A stretch of DNA of 64,000 bases, from contig JAQMWT010000036.1 in assembly GCA_029834535.1 (NCBI GenBank), positions 156,007 to 220,006 of the forward strand. Reading direction: 5' to 3'. The notes below the pieces were generated by a model, which was not told the origin of the DNA, made no database searches, and worked only from the letters and a program-made list of their open reading frames with translations. Shown here piece by piece: positions 1 to 9,491 of the stretch. Numbering within the stretch: position 1 is the first letter of the stretch; the number at the start of each line of letters is the position of its first letter. Both the position numbers and the translations under genes were made by a program. The stretch is from Chrysophaeum taylorii. Taxonomy: Eukaryota > Sar > Pelagophyceae > Pelagomonadales > Pelagomonadaceae.

Positions 1-1466
1 GGCAACGCGGAGGGCGTCGCGGGCCTGGTTTTTTCTGATTTCTGCCTCGTTCAGGAGAGCGTCTTGCCGTCGTTTGTCTTGGTCGTCGAGGTGGTGTTTG
101 ACGAGGGCGGCGCGTCTGATTTCATCGGCGAGGGTCTCGGCGGCGTCGCACTCGGCGATGCGTCTGTCGACATCGCGATTGAGCTTCTTGAGGGAGAGCG
201 CGACGCGGATTTCATCCTCGAGCTCCGGAACGACGAGCGCGGTCCGCCAGCCCAAAGATCTTTTTGATCTCAAGACGTCGCTGAAGATGTGGTCCCCGAC
301 GTAGAGAAGTTGCGAGCCCGACTCGAGCTGGAGGAGCGCGTGGAGCGCCTTGTAGCCGCCGCCCTGGAAGACCTTGCCCTCGCGCTCGAGGAAAGCGTCG
401 GCGCCGACCTCGAAGACGGGCGCGCCACAGAGGTTATGCAAGGTGCCGCGGTTGGTCGTGACGTCGACGCGCAGCAAATCGCGGCGCGCGTCGGGCGAGA
501 GGAAGGCGGGCTTGGCCGCGCCGACGATGACGAGGTCAAAGAGATCGAGCCACTCGCGCCCGTCGACGTCGGATCCCGTCAAGAAGTTCATCACGACGTT
601 GGTGTAGTCGAAGAGGCTGTTGGTCAGGCAAAACACCTGCTTGCCTGCCTGCTTGAAGTTGCGGAGCATGGGCACGAGGTCGGGATCTGGTAGGATGTAC
701 TTTCCCGGATCCTCGGCGACGCGGTCCTTGATGACGCCGTCGTGGTGGCACAGATCGACGGCGTGTCGGACGTTGGTGTAAGCTTCGCGGAACGGCTTGG
801 CGAGGAGGAACGCCCGGTCTTCCGCACCGAGGCGCGCGTCGTCGGGCGCGGCCTCGATCGCGTCGACGATTTGCGCGAAGAGCGACGCGTCGATGAGCTG
901 GAAGAGCGAGTCCACGTTGACGTAGTCGTCCCCGGTAAAGGTGGGAGTCTCGTCGGCCACCCCCACGTAGATGCGCTTCCGCTCCTCGGCTGTCAGCTCG
1001 CGCGTCCCGTGGTACGCCGCCTTGCAGTACTTGTGCCGGTCGACCTTGATGACGTTCCCGCGAATCTTGTCGATAACTAGCCCGCGCCGGTGGGCGTTCG
1101 GGTCGAAAGAAAACCCCAACACCGCGGCTGCGGGATACCCCATGCCAATCAGCTTCTCCTTGGCTCCCTCGAACGCCAGCAAATCAAACTCGACGTTGTA
1201 CTGCGCCAGCGTGTAGTCCATGTCGAACCCGACAGCCTTAATCTGGTTCATGTTCAGCTCGCGGTTGCAGAAGATCTGCCGCTCGAGCTCCTCCTCGCAT
1301 TCCTCCAATTCAAAACCATATTCGTCCGTTTCACATTCCTCCTCTTCTTCCTCTTCTTCTTCTTCTTCGTTGTCTAGCCTCACCGAGGATGACGACGCCG
1401 AGACCTGGGTCGCGCAGACGACTCCTCGTCGCTGCGCGAGGGATTCCATCCTCGTCGCCACCGGCA

Positions 1467-1498
<32 letters not shown>

Positions 1499-1563
1499 CC
1501 AGGCACGAATGCCTGGGAAGAAACCCGAAAGACGATGACGAAAGGCAACACTACTGTCGCCAT
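1..1563 (-). CDS. HAD-family 5'-nucleotidase (subfamily IG type), probably plastid-targeted; C-terminus outside window
   Basis: One frame stays open from the ATG at 1563 to the window edge (521 codons, no stop seen). The catalytic DxD motif lies in GFDMDYTLAQY (D114 and D116), and a late HAD motif VGDHIFSDVL (about 422-431) is followed by GWRTALVVPELE, as in the cytosolic IMP-GMP 5'-nucleotidase/NT5DC family that dephosphorylates nucleotides. The N-terminus is not typical of the family: a hydrophobic signal peptide, then SSQAFVP, a poly-Thr run coded by a GTC/ACG-type trinucleotide repeat (1467-1499), and a Glu-rich stretch (about 65-100). A signal peptide followed by Ala-Phe-x-Pro matches plastid import signals of red-lineage secondary plastids; this targeting is inference. 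Its start is 84 bp from the divergent ATG at 1648. Substrate is not determinable here. Confidence 0.9.
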
Positions 1564-1647
1564 CGGCCCGCGTCCCAAAAGCAAAGGGTTTTGAATACAA
1601 GCATTAAGGAAAGGAATTGCTTTTGACCTTGTAGGGTTTTGACGAAG

Positions 1648-3291
1648 ATGCGAGATGGCTTCTTGGGGCCTACGGTCGAGAGCATCGCCACACGGATCGA
1701 GAGGGGCGCGGCACCCGCGTTGCACGAGGCGGCGAAAGCGGGCAACTTGGCTGCCGTGGTGTGGCTTGTGCTGTCGCAACGCGTTGATGTGGACGGTCTT
1801 GACGCGCGCGGCGAAACCGCGCTCGTGGTCGTCGCACGGTATCGTCCAGGCGACTCGCGCCTCGTGAAATTGTTGGTGGCGTTAGGAGCCAACCCGTCGG
1901 CGCGCGACGCGCGCGGGAGGCCCGCGTTGCATCTGTTCGCGGCGGCGCGAGCCTCGGGCAGCCTCGCGAGCCTCCGCGCTCTCGCCGCAGCGCCGAGCCT
2001 TCGTCTCGAGTCGCTGATGCAGCCCGACGCCGAGGGCCACTTGGCGTTCGACCGGGCCGGGTCGCTCGAGGCGCAGGCCACGGTCAAACTCGAGATCCTG
2101 TGGCGATCGCTCGGCCCGGAGCCCGCGGCCAAGGCGGCGACCTTCGCGGTGCCGTGCGTCCTCGCGATGCTCGCCGGGCGTTTCCGCCTCGGAGTCAACG
2201 TCTTTGCTCTTGCTGCCATCGTTGGCTTGGATCTGAGCGTAGACGCCGATCCCGACCCGCGCGCCGACCGATCCGGCGGACTCTTGCGGATCCTGCGACG
2301 CGTCAAGCAATTTGGCGTTGCCGCCGCGAGCCACCCGCGCTCCAAGCTCGGCGCCGGGGCCGCCTTTTCGATCGCCGCGAGCACCCTCATTTCGACGTCG
2401 GCGATGCTCAACGCGTTGCGGGCGTGTGCCGGACTTGGTAGGTACTCCGCTGCATACGACCTCGCGTGTTCTTCGCCGCTCGACGACAGACGCGGAATCG
2501 CCGCGCTCCGCGGGTCGACGCTCTTCGTCGCCGCAGTCTACCTCGCGCTCTACGCCCGGTGTGCTATGGTGGGCCCCAGACGCGAGCCGCGCATCGACGG
2601 TCTCGACCGCTCGAGGTACGCCATGCTCGCGCGCTCGAGGCCGGCTGCTTATTCGCCCGCGCCCCCCTCCCCCGGCCGGCCCTCGTTCTGCCCGCCATGC
2701 GCCGCCTTCCCGGGGAGGTTCGACTCGACGATTCCCTACACGCACTGCTCTCGCTGCCGCGCATGCATCCCGAAGCGTGACCACCATTGTGTGCTCCTCG
2801 ATCGTTGCGTCGGCGCGCACAATCGCGCGTCCTTCGTCGCGCTCCTCGCTGCTACCCTCCTCTGCGGCGTTGCTGCCATCCGCGTCGCGGCCTGGTTCTT
2901 CGTTCTCCACGTCTCCGGCCAACCGTTCTCGGAGACTGACGCGCATACTCGACTCAGAGCACATCCCTTCGCCCACCTTCGCCGCGCCATCGGAGGTGCA
3001 CTCGGCACGGTGGCAGCACTCCACTTCATCCTCGTGCCGGTAGGCTGTATCTTTGTCGCCTATTCCTGCTCCGTCCAGCTCGTTTCCCTTATCAACTTCG
3101 ACGTCGCAGGGCCTGGCGCCGACGCGACGGCGCCACCCTCCGACGAGAGTGGGGGGTCGACAACAAAGGACGACGACACTGCGAGAGGTCTCCGACGCCG
3201 CCACACCCCACGTCTTCCTGAGGAAGAGGGAAGGTCCAGGCCTCGCGAGAGGCGCGGGCTGGAGGGACGGCTTGGTGATAAACGAGAATAA
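1648..3291 (+). CDS. Ankyrin-repeat DHHC-type protein S-acyltransferase
   Basis: 547-residue membrane protein; the first ATG is at 1648 (an upstream TTG is not used). Residues about 25-110 hold ankyrin-like repeats (PALHEAAKAGN; GRPALHLFAAA). Hydrophobic segments lie near 165-195, 290-310, 395-423 and 450-475. Between the second and third is the cysteine-rich DHHC domain: CPPCAAF, then HCSRCRACIPKRDHHC, with D378-H-H-C381 forming the palmitoylation centre and RCVGAHN after it. The arrangement ankyrin + four membrane spans + DHHC is that of the Akr1/HIP14 class of Golgi/ER palmitoyltransferases that attach palmitate to cysteines. The usual DHHCPWV is DHHCVLL here. The stop codon sits inside GAATAATAAAGG, which may double as the polyadenylation signal. 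The C-terminal 70 residues are low-complexity and unconserved in appearance. Confidence 0.9.
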   Translation: MRDGFLGPTVESIATRIERGAAPALHEAAKAGNLAAVVWLVLSQRVDVDGLDARGETALVVVARYRPGDSRLVKLLVALGANPSARDARGRPALHLFAAARASGSLASLRALAAAPSLRLESLMQPDAEGHLAFDRAGSLEAQATVKLEILWRSLGPEPAAKAATFAVPCVLAMLAGRFRLGVNVFALAAIVGLDLSVDADPDPRADRSGGLLRILRRVKQFGVAAASHPRSKLGAGAAFSIAASTLISTSAMLNALRACAGLGRYSAAYDLACSSPLDDRRGIAALRGSTLFVAAVYLALYARCAMVGPRREPRIDGLDRSRYAMLARSRPAAYSPAPPSPGRPSFCPPCAAFPGRFDSTIPYTHCSRCRACIPKRDHHCVLLDRCVGAHNRASFVALLAATLLCGVAAIRVAAWFFVLHVSGQPFSETDAHTRLRAHPFAHLRRAIGGALGTVAALHFILVPVGCIFVAYSCSVQLVSLINFDVAGPGADATAPPSDESGGSTTKDDDTARGLRRRHTPRLPEEEGRSRPRERRGLEGRLGDKRE

Positions 3292-3396
3292 TAAAGGATC
3301 GGCGACGGACATCGTGCTTTATGCATCCGGTTAGATGACGCCATCGTCGGCATCACTGGTTGTTCCCTGGTTGGGTTCTTCCTCAACCCTGAAAAG

Positions 3397-4732
3397 ATGT
3401 GTCACGCGCCGAGCGAAGACGAACAGGATGCGAAGCACGCCGCGGGGATGCTTGGCAGCGAGGGCGAAGACTGGAGCAAGGTGCCGCATTCGCAGCGGAA
3501 GGATCGGCCTTTGGCGAAGGACGTGCTCCGAGAGCTGCAGCTAAAGAGCGACCTCAAGGGGTTTGGTCAGCTGGCGGGAAACATGGCTCTCATTATCGCT
3601 GGGGGCGCCGTGAATGTGTGGCTGTGGCGCAGCGATACATTATCAGCGTGGACTCGCTTACTGTTGCTCGCGCCGAGCGTTCTGTGGCAGGGATTCTTGC
3701 TGTCGGCGCTCGGGTTTGCCTGCCAGCACGAGTGTATTCACTTGACTGCATTCAAGACGCGCAAGTTGAACGACTACGTAGGCTTCTGGTCGAGCGTCCC
3801 GAGTTTCACCTTTTATTACCACGAATTTCTGATGCACAAGGAACACCACACGCACACGCAAGACATTCGACGCGATCCTGAGCTCGTTGCCGAATTTGCC
3901 GGCATGAGTTACGCGGGCGCCGTTGGCGATTCTGTAGATCTCGGCCTTGTTGCGGCGGCCGGCCGCAACGGGTTCAAGAAGGTCCCGATGACGCGCTCCC
4001 AGTACGTCATGCGGTTCCTCGCCTTTCCGGCCTACCTAAAGGGCAAGATAGACAAGCTGTGGCGCTGCGCCAACGGTGACCCTGTCGACTACTCGTGTGC
4101 GCAGTGGCTCCTACCGGTCTCGCCTGGCGACTCGAGCCAGCCCGGCACGCCCGCCTATCGCCTCAAAGTCGAAGCACGCCGACAGCTTGCCATAACGTTC
4201 GCTCTTTTGGCTCTCTTCGCCGTCCTTTCCGGTTTCGATGCTCTCGTCCTTGCGTGGCTTCTCCCCGCCTTTGTTGGGCCGGGACCGCTCTATGTGCGTG
4301 CTTGCGGACTCGTTATTCGGTCATTGTAAATGTTGATGTTGTTGTTGTTGTTGACATTGGCTGCCAGTGACGCGCACTCTAACAAAGATGATCGACAATG
4401 TCCCTTACGCCCATCCTTGTTAGGCATGCCAGCTTCACGAGCACGCTAATGCCGCACTAGATCCCGACGACGGCCTCTCGAATACGCGCACCGTCGTCAC
4501 GAATCATCTAGTGGCATTTTGCATGTGGAACATGAACTATCACGCAGAGCACCACCTTTACACCACGATCCCTTTTCACGCGCTTCCAAAGGCCCACGAA
4601 CACCTCAAAGACAAGCTAAAAAACGTCAGCAACGACGGTCACATTGGCGTCCATCGCCGAGTGATATTCGACTGGATCCCGGCGCAGCAAGACGCGCTTG
4701 CCAATGCCATGTCTTCGAAGAAAGTGGCTTGA
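3397..4732 (+). CDS. Membrane fatty-acid desaturase (three His boxes), ER-retrieval tail, one intron
   Basis: Two exons, 3397-4293 and about 4424-4732, joined in phase give 401 residues. The intron (about 4294-4423) is inferred because the first frame ends at 4329 while the family continues in the second exon; the acceptor could also be at 4432. The three iron-binding histidine boxes are HECIH (111-115), HKEHH (147-151) and HAEHH (339-343), the last in WNMNYHAEHHL as in the FA_desaturase family. Two hydrophobic blocks precede box 1 and one lies near 270-295. The last four residues KKVA fit the di-lysine KKxx signal that retains type I-topology proteins in the ER. The reaction is O2-dependent desaturation or hydroxylation of a lipid-linked chain; regioselectivity and exact substrate cannot be told from sequence. 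It ends 238 bp from the convergent GT61 gene. Confidence 0.88.
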
Positions 4733-4970
4733 GCCATCCTGGTCTGAGACCAGCCTGTCGCGGCCAGCTCCGCGCGTCGCCTTTGTCCATAACACTCTCT
4801 CACGCGCCCATTTTCGTCTCATCGTCGCTGTTCTCCCAGTTGATTCGGACTGTGCTCACACCTACACTACGCGACGGGACACAAAATTACTGTTCATTAA
4901 GTTCTCCGGCTGGTTTTGTGAGAATCGGCCTATGCTCCAAGTAGTCTATAACTCAGCTCCACCTCGAACT

Positions 4971-7439
4971 TTATGGCACCACAGGTTTGGGTGGTTGGTG
5001 TGCTGTGAAAAGAGGAGAAGGCGGGACCACGTGGCAGCGGACTCTGTCAAAGACGACACTTGACGTGCCATCAGCCTCAATCCACGCAACTACCTGGTGA
5101 TGCCCGGGAGGGAGCGGGAGTGCCTCGAGTTTCAGCATGGTCTCCTCGTCAGACGAGACGGCTCGTTGGTGCGGCCAGAGGAGGGAACAACGCCGCTGGT
5201 CAAGGGCGGCGTAGCAGATGCGGAATGAGCGGAAATCTCGGTTCGGTTGGTTTGGCTCGCCCACGGTGAGCCTGAGTCCAATGCCAACAGGGCTTTGTAC
5301 AGAACTCTCAGGGACTGGCCGCAAGATTGCGAGTCGGATGTCGGTCATCATCACGTCGCTTCCTTCCTGCTCCTGAGAGAACATGGCAACGTCCACGGTC
5401 GTTGGCGAGATCCAAGAACCAACGCGCTCGCACTCGAGCCACGCTGTAACGCGGACGTCGTGCTTACCAGTCCACAACGGGAGGTCGAGGAACCCCGTCG
5501 TCGTCTGCGCATCGATGGCCACGCACGAGCGATCTCCAAGAGCTGCGTAACACACGAACCATCGCTGACTAGGATCTATATCACCGAGCTCGAAAACGTT
5601 GGTGTCGGCCACTGGTAGCGTCGGCACTCGAACCGTGATTTCGAGTTGCGACCCGACACACGCATTGGGCCGCGGAGACATGATATCGAAATGCACACTT
5701 CTCGCGGCCTTATCCGATGTTGATGCCATTGTGGTCATCATCGACAGCCTGTCAAGACAGCGGGCTCTGTCGGCGATCATGGCTTGCGTCACACGGGTGA
5801 GGATGTCGAGATTTTCGAGACGGATAGGCGCTCGCCGGAAGTTATTCATGAAGTATGGTTCGCGCTCAAGCACGCGACCGATGTCGAGCTCAGGTGCTTT
5901 GCCCGGGTAGCCAAAATAGGCGAGGGCGCCGACGTTGAGTGCGAGCGTTAAAAAATACCCAGGGGTGAAGTAAAATGGTGGGAAGAGCTCGAGCACGGCG
6001 GCGCAAGGGCGAAGCCAGACAAGGTTCGTCATCTGCGCGCCATGCGGCGCAACGATTACGTCGTGGGTGCGCATCCAGGCAGCCTGTTCCTCAAAGCTGG
6101 CGTTCTCGAAATACGCCACCGCGGGGTCGACCTCAACCAAAGAAGAAGCCAAAAACTCGCGCTGTAGTCGGCGAACTAACGCGCCGGCGTCACTCAGAGT
6201 GCCCGTGGTTGCGCGATTCAAGACCCCCACCTTCGTTAGCGATGTCGAATGCGACGCTCCGAGGAGAAGTACACGTTCCTGGAGCGCGGTCGCGTCTGCG
6301 ACGCTCGCAAGCCAAGAGAGTGGGGTCCAGCCGAGGTCGCGGCTCGTTCCCGGCGTCGACGCATCCCACGACGTTGCGCCGGGCTCGAGGCGACCAATGA
6401 CCGCACATCGCGGCAGTGAATGTTCGACGACCGTGCAACGCATCGCCGCTAGCAGTCCACGCGTCCAGCGGTGGTCGCCCAGATACAAGCCGTCGCGTAG
6501 CACTAACACGGGCTCGAGGTGGCTGTAGGCACGAAAGAAGGACCAACACGCGAGGAGGAAAGGCGCCGCGTGCTGGAAGTAATGGCACGCGTTGCCGCAC
6601 GAGACGCGTCGCTCGAGAACGCATGCCGCTGAGCGCAAAGGTCCGCAATCCGTGTCCATCGCGACGCTGTAATTCGCATCGAATGAGAGCCATGGGTGCG
6701 TTGACCGCGGGTGGGCGTATCGGCCGAAGCGATAGTAGGTTTGTTCGCTCGTCGTGGAGAACTCAACCGTCGCCGGTGTGCCGACACAGCCGCGGTGTTC
6801 CGTCCAGGCAAACAATCGCCATCGCGCGAATTCTGGAAGCACCACCTTTCCTCGCAGCGTTCCGGCGGTTCCCTTGATTCGTCGGCACTTCCTCACGTCG
6901 AGAACGGCATAGCAGCAGTACGTGCCGTCGGGCGCGTCGTCGTAAGCGACTTCAACGTCAACATACTCGCCGACGATTTGGGCGTCGCGATTCGGACGCA
7001 GGACGCGAACGGTGTCTTCGTGCGTGCACGCGCGATCGTCGACAACGAACACGTCGACGCTCGCTTTTGCGACGCGCATCATACAAGCTCGTCTCTCGAG
7101 CCAGCCGACAACTTGGTGCCTTGCGTCCCACGCCGGCAAATCGAGCGCAAGATCTCGCGGACTACGCGCGTCACCCTGCAGCGAGAGGCACCGGCTCACA
7201 CCGAGCGCTCCGTAGCACACCTCGAATTCTGCGAAGCGTGCACGGATAACGTCAGCGAGACTTCCATTGGTCACCGTCAAGTTTAATCGAACTTCGACTG
7301 GACCCGTCACCTTTTCCAACGACTGTGGTTTCGCAATGTGGAGCTCGAAACCGTGCGTTCGCGTCGCTGCGACATCGCATTGTGTGAGCCGCGCGCTGAG
7401 AAGTCGGCAATTGAACAAACCGAAAAGCAAAATTCTCAT
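4971..7439 (-). CDS. Secreted/Golgi GT61-type glycosyltransferase flanked by four repeated modules
   Basis: 822 residues from the ATG at 7439 (the listed GTG three bases upstream is not needed). Residues 1-17 form a signal peptide or anchor. The centre (about 250-560) is a GT61/DUF563-like catalytic region: HDVIVAPHGAQMTNLVWL (about 459-476) followed by LELFPPFYF is the family's nucleotide-sugar-binding block. On each side sit two copies of an about 90-residue module (about 31-128, 146-228, 580-690, 704-802), each with a Cys-Tyr-(A/G)-x-Leu...(R)-x-Cys core and a closing (A/G)W-(L/I/T)-E motif. The modules look like small disulphide-bonded beta domains, perhaps glycan-binding; that is inference. 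GT61 enzymes transfer sugars (xylose, GlcNAc and others) in the secretory pathway; the acceptor is unknown. Confidence 0.88.
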   Translation of the reverse strand: MRILLFGLFNCRLLSARLTQCDVAATRTHGFELHIAKPQSLEKVTGPVEVRLNLTVTNGSLADVIRARFAEFEVCYGALGVSRCLSLQGDARSPRDLALDLPAWDARHQVVGWLERRACMMRVAKASVDVFVVDDRACTHEDTVRVLRPNRDAQIVGEYVDVEVAYDDAPDGTYCCYAVLDVRKCRRIKGTAGTLRGKVVLPEFARWRLFAWTEHRGCVGTPATVEFSTTSEQTYYRFGRYAHPRSTHPWLSFDANYSVAMDTDCGPLRSAACVLERRVSCGNACHYFQHAAPFLLACWSFFRAYSHLEPVLVLRDGLYLGDHRWTRGLLAAMRCTVVEHSLPRCAVIGRLEPGATSWDASTPGTSRDLGWTPLSWLASVADATALQERVLLLGASHSTSLTKVGVLNRATTGTLSDAGALVRRLQREFLASSLVEVDPAVAYFENASFEEQAAWMRTHDVIVAPHGAQMTNLVWLRPCAAVLELFPPFYFTPGYFLTLALNVGALAYFGYPGKAPELDIGRVLEREPYFMNNFRRAPIRLENLDILTRVTQAMIADRARCLDRLSMMTTMASTSDKAARSVHFDIMSPRPNACVGSQLEITVRVPTLPVADTNVFELGDIDPSQRWFVCYAALGDRSCVAIDAQTTTGFLDLPLWTGKHDVRVTAWLECERVGSWISPTTVDVAMFSQEQEGSDVMMTDIRLAILRPVPESSVQSPVGIGLRLTVGEPNQPNRDFRSFRICYAALDQRRCSLLWPHQRAVSSDEETMLKLEALPLPPGHHQVVAWIEADGTSSVVFDRVRCHVVPPSPLFTAHQPPKPVVP

Positions 7440-7939
7440 CACGCTACTTACCCTTAAATTAGAGAAGACCCCGCCTTTTAGGAGGCATCCTTCACGTCTT
7501 CACCCCAAACAAACCCTGTCGGCCTTTTTTTTCCGGCGGGGGTCCCTCCCTCCTCTCTCGCCTCAACACAACCCGCCAAAGCCCCTCAACGCCTGTGCCC
7601 GCACCCGTCGACTTCTTAATGACCTTAACGCCCGCCCCCCCGTTCGCCCCGCCCCCCTCTTTTAGCAACTTCGACTTTTAAATACCCTCGAGTTTATTAA
7701 AAAAGGGTTTAGGTGCAAACTCAAAGGTTGAAAAGGCAGAGCGGGCGCTGATAAAAGCAGCTCAGATTGGCGGGGGTGCGCGCGTCGAGCGGAAAGGGGA
7801 GCTGGGGTGAGTGGAAGGAAGGACGTTGGCGCAAGTCGATTATAGGGGACGGCCAAGCGCGAGCGTCTAATCGTCCGGGCGCCCCCAGGGACTCGGCGGC
7901 CGGGAGACGTAGGGGCTGTCGAAACAGGGATATGTTTAA
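7440..7939. other. 500-bp intergenic stretch between two minus-strand genes
   Basis: This stretch is upstream of the GT61 gene and downstream of the patatin-like gene. 7490-7670 is pyrimidine-rich with no convincing ORF. 7675-7925 is copy A of a dispersed repeat described separately. A promoter for the GT61 gene must lie here but no motif is clear enough to call. Confidence 0.6.
7675..7925 (-). repeat. Dispersed repeat, copy A
   Basis: Read on the minus strand, this 250-bp segment aligns over nearly its whole length with copy C (46905-47118, plus) and over its second half with copy B (11140-11312, plus). Shared blocks include CCTATAATCG, CGTCAACGTCCTTCCTTCCA-like sequence, CACCCCCGCCAATCT and ACCTTTGAGTTT. 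No ORF, no obvious terminal inverted repeats, and no tRNA-type A/B boxes were seen. It may be a MITE, a SINE or a solo LTR; I cannot tell which. Confidence 0.75.
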
Positions 7940-8980
7940 TTAAGAGAGAACCTCGCCTCCATTACATTTTTTGGAGCTTGTTTCAAGCCAGCTCGCGGCA
8001 TCTCGACGTCCCTGTTGAAAGAGGTAGAGGAGAAAGTCGTCACCGACAGGCGGCGAGCCAAGCGCGCACGCGACGAGATCTCCAAGGGGAGGTCCCTCGC
8101 CGCGCTGAGGCGAGATTGCTTCGCCTGCAGGAAATGGCGTTCCAAGGCAGGTGCCGCAATTCGCACCAACGAGCCCAACTCTCGAAGCCTCGAACGGCGA
8201 AATTCGCACCGTTACCGACGCGTTCAACGCTGGCGGAGCCTACGCAACAGGGCGTAGGTATCGCAGCAACACGCGTTCGTACGCCAAAATACTGGCGCGG
8301 GACGGCGAAAAATCCGTCTATTGTTGGCAAGCGTCGAAAACTAACGAACGGAGACCGCCCGAAGTAAAACGGAATGCACGAGCTCGCGAGAAGCGCTGTG
8401 CGCACGTCGTCGGCGTCGGAAAAGGTGGTCACGAGCTCGCCGCGGCTGTGGAAGAGTGCGAGAATTACGACGACGACTTACGGCAGAGGGGCGAAGCGAG
8501 TGACCGCAATGCCGACGTCGCCATCACGTTCGTTGAGGCGAGTCGCGGCATCGTCGTCAAGGAGCTCCGAGAGCTCTTTCTCAAGCGGCGCCCGCAAGTT
8601 GAAGCGTGCCGTCCCGCGTCTGAGATAATAAGCTAAAGCGATGGCGTGCGGACCGGCCTCACTCGCGGCAGTACGCGTTGACGCGGATCGCCGCGGAGAG
8701 CGCCGTGTCGACGGAAGGGGACCCGGTCTCTTGAAGGCCCATAACGGCTGCGACAAGAGCGCCGCCCGAACTGCGACCCGTTTTATTCGTGCGACCATCG
8801 AAGCGTTAAGACTTACGCGCCGCTCAGTGGTGTCGCGGGCGTCAAGGACCCTTGCTCCGAGAGGTACGACGCCGCGCCCAAACCATAGGGAAAGCACAGC
8901 CCGCTGGGCGTGAACGAAAACCCGACGGGGGCCAAGGCCGCCGATTGTGCGGTGAGAAACGCCACGACGACGCGCTGCAT
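7940..8980 (-). CDS. Patatin-like phospholipase, six exons with 36-46 bp introns
   Basis: No single frame covers this gene; it appears only after splicing. Exons (plus coordinates, 5' to 3'): 8980-8817, 8770-8663, 8619-8482, 8445-8283, 8239-8167, 8124-7940. All five introns are GT-AG and measure 46, 43, 36, 43 and 42 bp; exon lengths sum to 831 nt = 276 residues plus stop. The product has a signal peptide (AFLTAQSAALAP), the GxSxG nucleophile elbow GASGG with Ser56, the patatin block LLDDDAATRL...VTRFAPLP, the ALLASSCIPFYFG block, and the Asp of the dyad in TIDGFF. It ends with LFQQGRRDAASWLE, also typical. Patatin-like enzymes hydrolyse acyl esters of phospho- or galactolipids. The first intron falls one base before the catalytic Ser codon. 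The signal peptide plus ALAP suggests secretory or plastid routing. Confidence 0.87.
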
Positions 8981-8998
8981 GCGTGGCACGGGGTAATC

Positions 8999-9080
8999 AC
9001 TTCACTAATTCACTTCACATTCACATTCACTTCACTTTGATATTTTTTCAATTTCGTATTCACTTCACATTCACTTCACC
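8999..9080. repeat. Short tandem/interspersed CACTTCACAT repeats
   Basis: TTCACTTCACAT and CACTTCAC recur about six times with short spacers. A second cluster of the same word lies at 9655-9740 on the other side of the decayed gene. Confidence 0.7.
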
Positions 9081-9117
9081 GAGAAACTGAAATTTGACGG
9101 TCCGACGCTTGCCCTGT

Positions 9118-9491
9118 ATGTACCCCGTCTACGTGTATGTGGGGCCCCAGTACTTTATTATATTCTATTATGAGGCGGTGGATGATGTCGGTGAGGCTCA
9201 AGGGGTTCGATTGGTACCCATAGCGCCCGGAGCTTCTGTGAGCGCTGCTTGAGCGCGGGAAATCTCGTACTGACCGAGGGGTTTCAACACCTTGCTCAGC
9301 GCAGATGAGACGGAGAAAGCGTTGCCCTGCTGCGCATGAGCAAGAAGTTCATGGAGGTGGCCCGGATCAAGTACAGCGACCTCACCAAGAGCGAGTTCAA
9401 AAATGCCGAGAGCACCATCCCCGGTGACTCTCCCGAGATGGATGTTGAGGAAGAAGAAGATGAAGACACCGAGGTCGTTCACACCATCTAA
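9118..9491 (+). pseudogene. Decayed small gene: spliced coding trace with one in-frame TGA
   Basis: A coherent coding trace runs from about 9118: the frame ending in VRLVPIAPGAS (to 9237), a GT-AG intron 9238-9278 of 41 bp containing TACTGAC as a candidate branch site, then GFQHLAQRR, a TGA at 9306-9308, and on in the same frame through MSKKFMEVARIKYSDLTKSE to an acidic tail EEEEDEDTEVVHTI and TAA at 9489. The part after the TGA (ATG at 9336) is itself a 51-codon ORF. I do not recognise the family. One nonsense change makes a pseudogene likely; an alternative acceptor after the TGA, or a sequencing error, would rescue it. Confidence 0.35.

Noticed and set aside
1882-3312. 476-codon minus-strand ORF
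   Set aside because: Antisense to the ankyrin-DHHC gene, which has a full catalytic domain.
9200-9225. tRNA B-box-like GGTTCGATTGG
   Set aside because: No A box or cloverleaf around it; no tRNA gene could be supported anywhere in the window.
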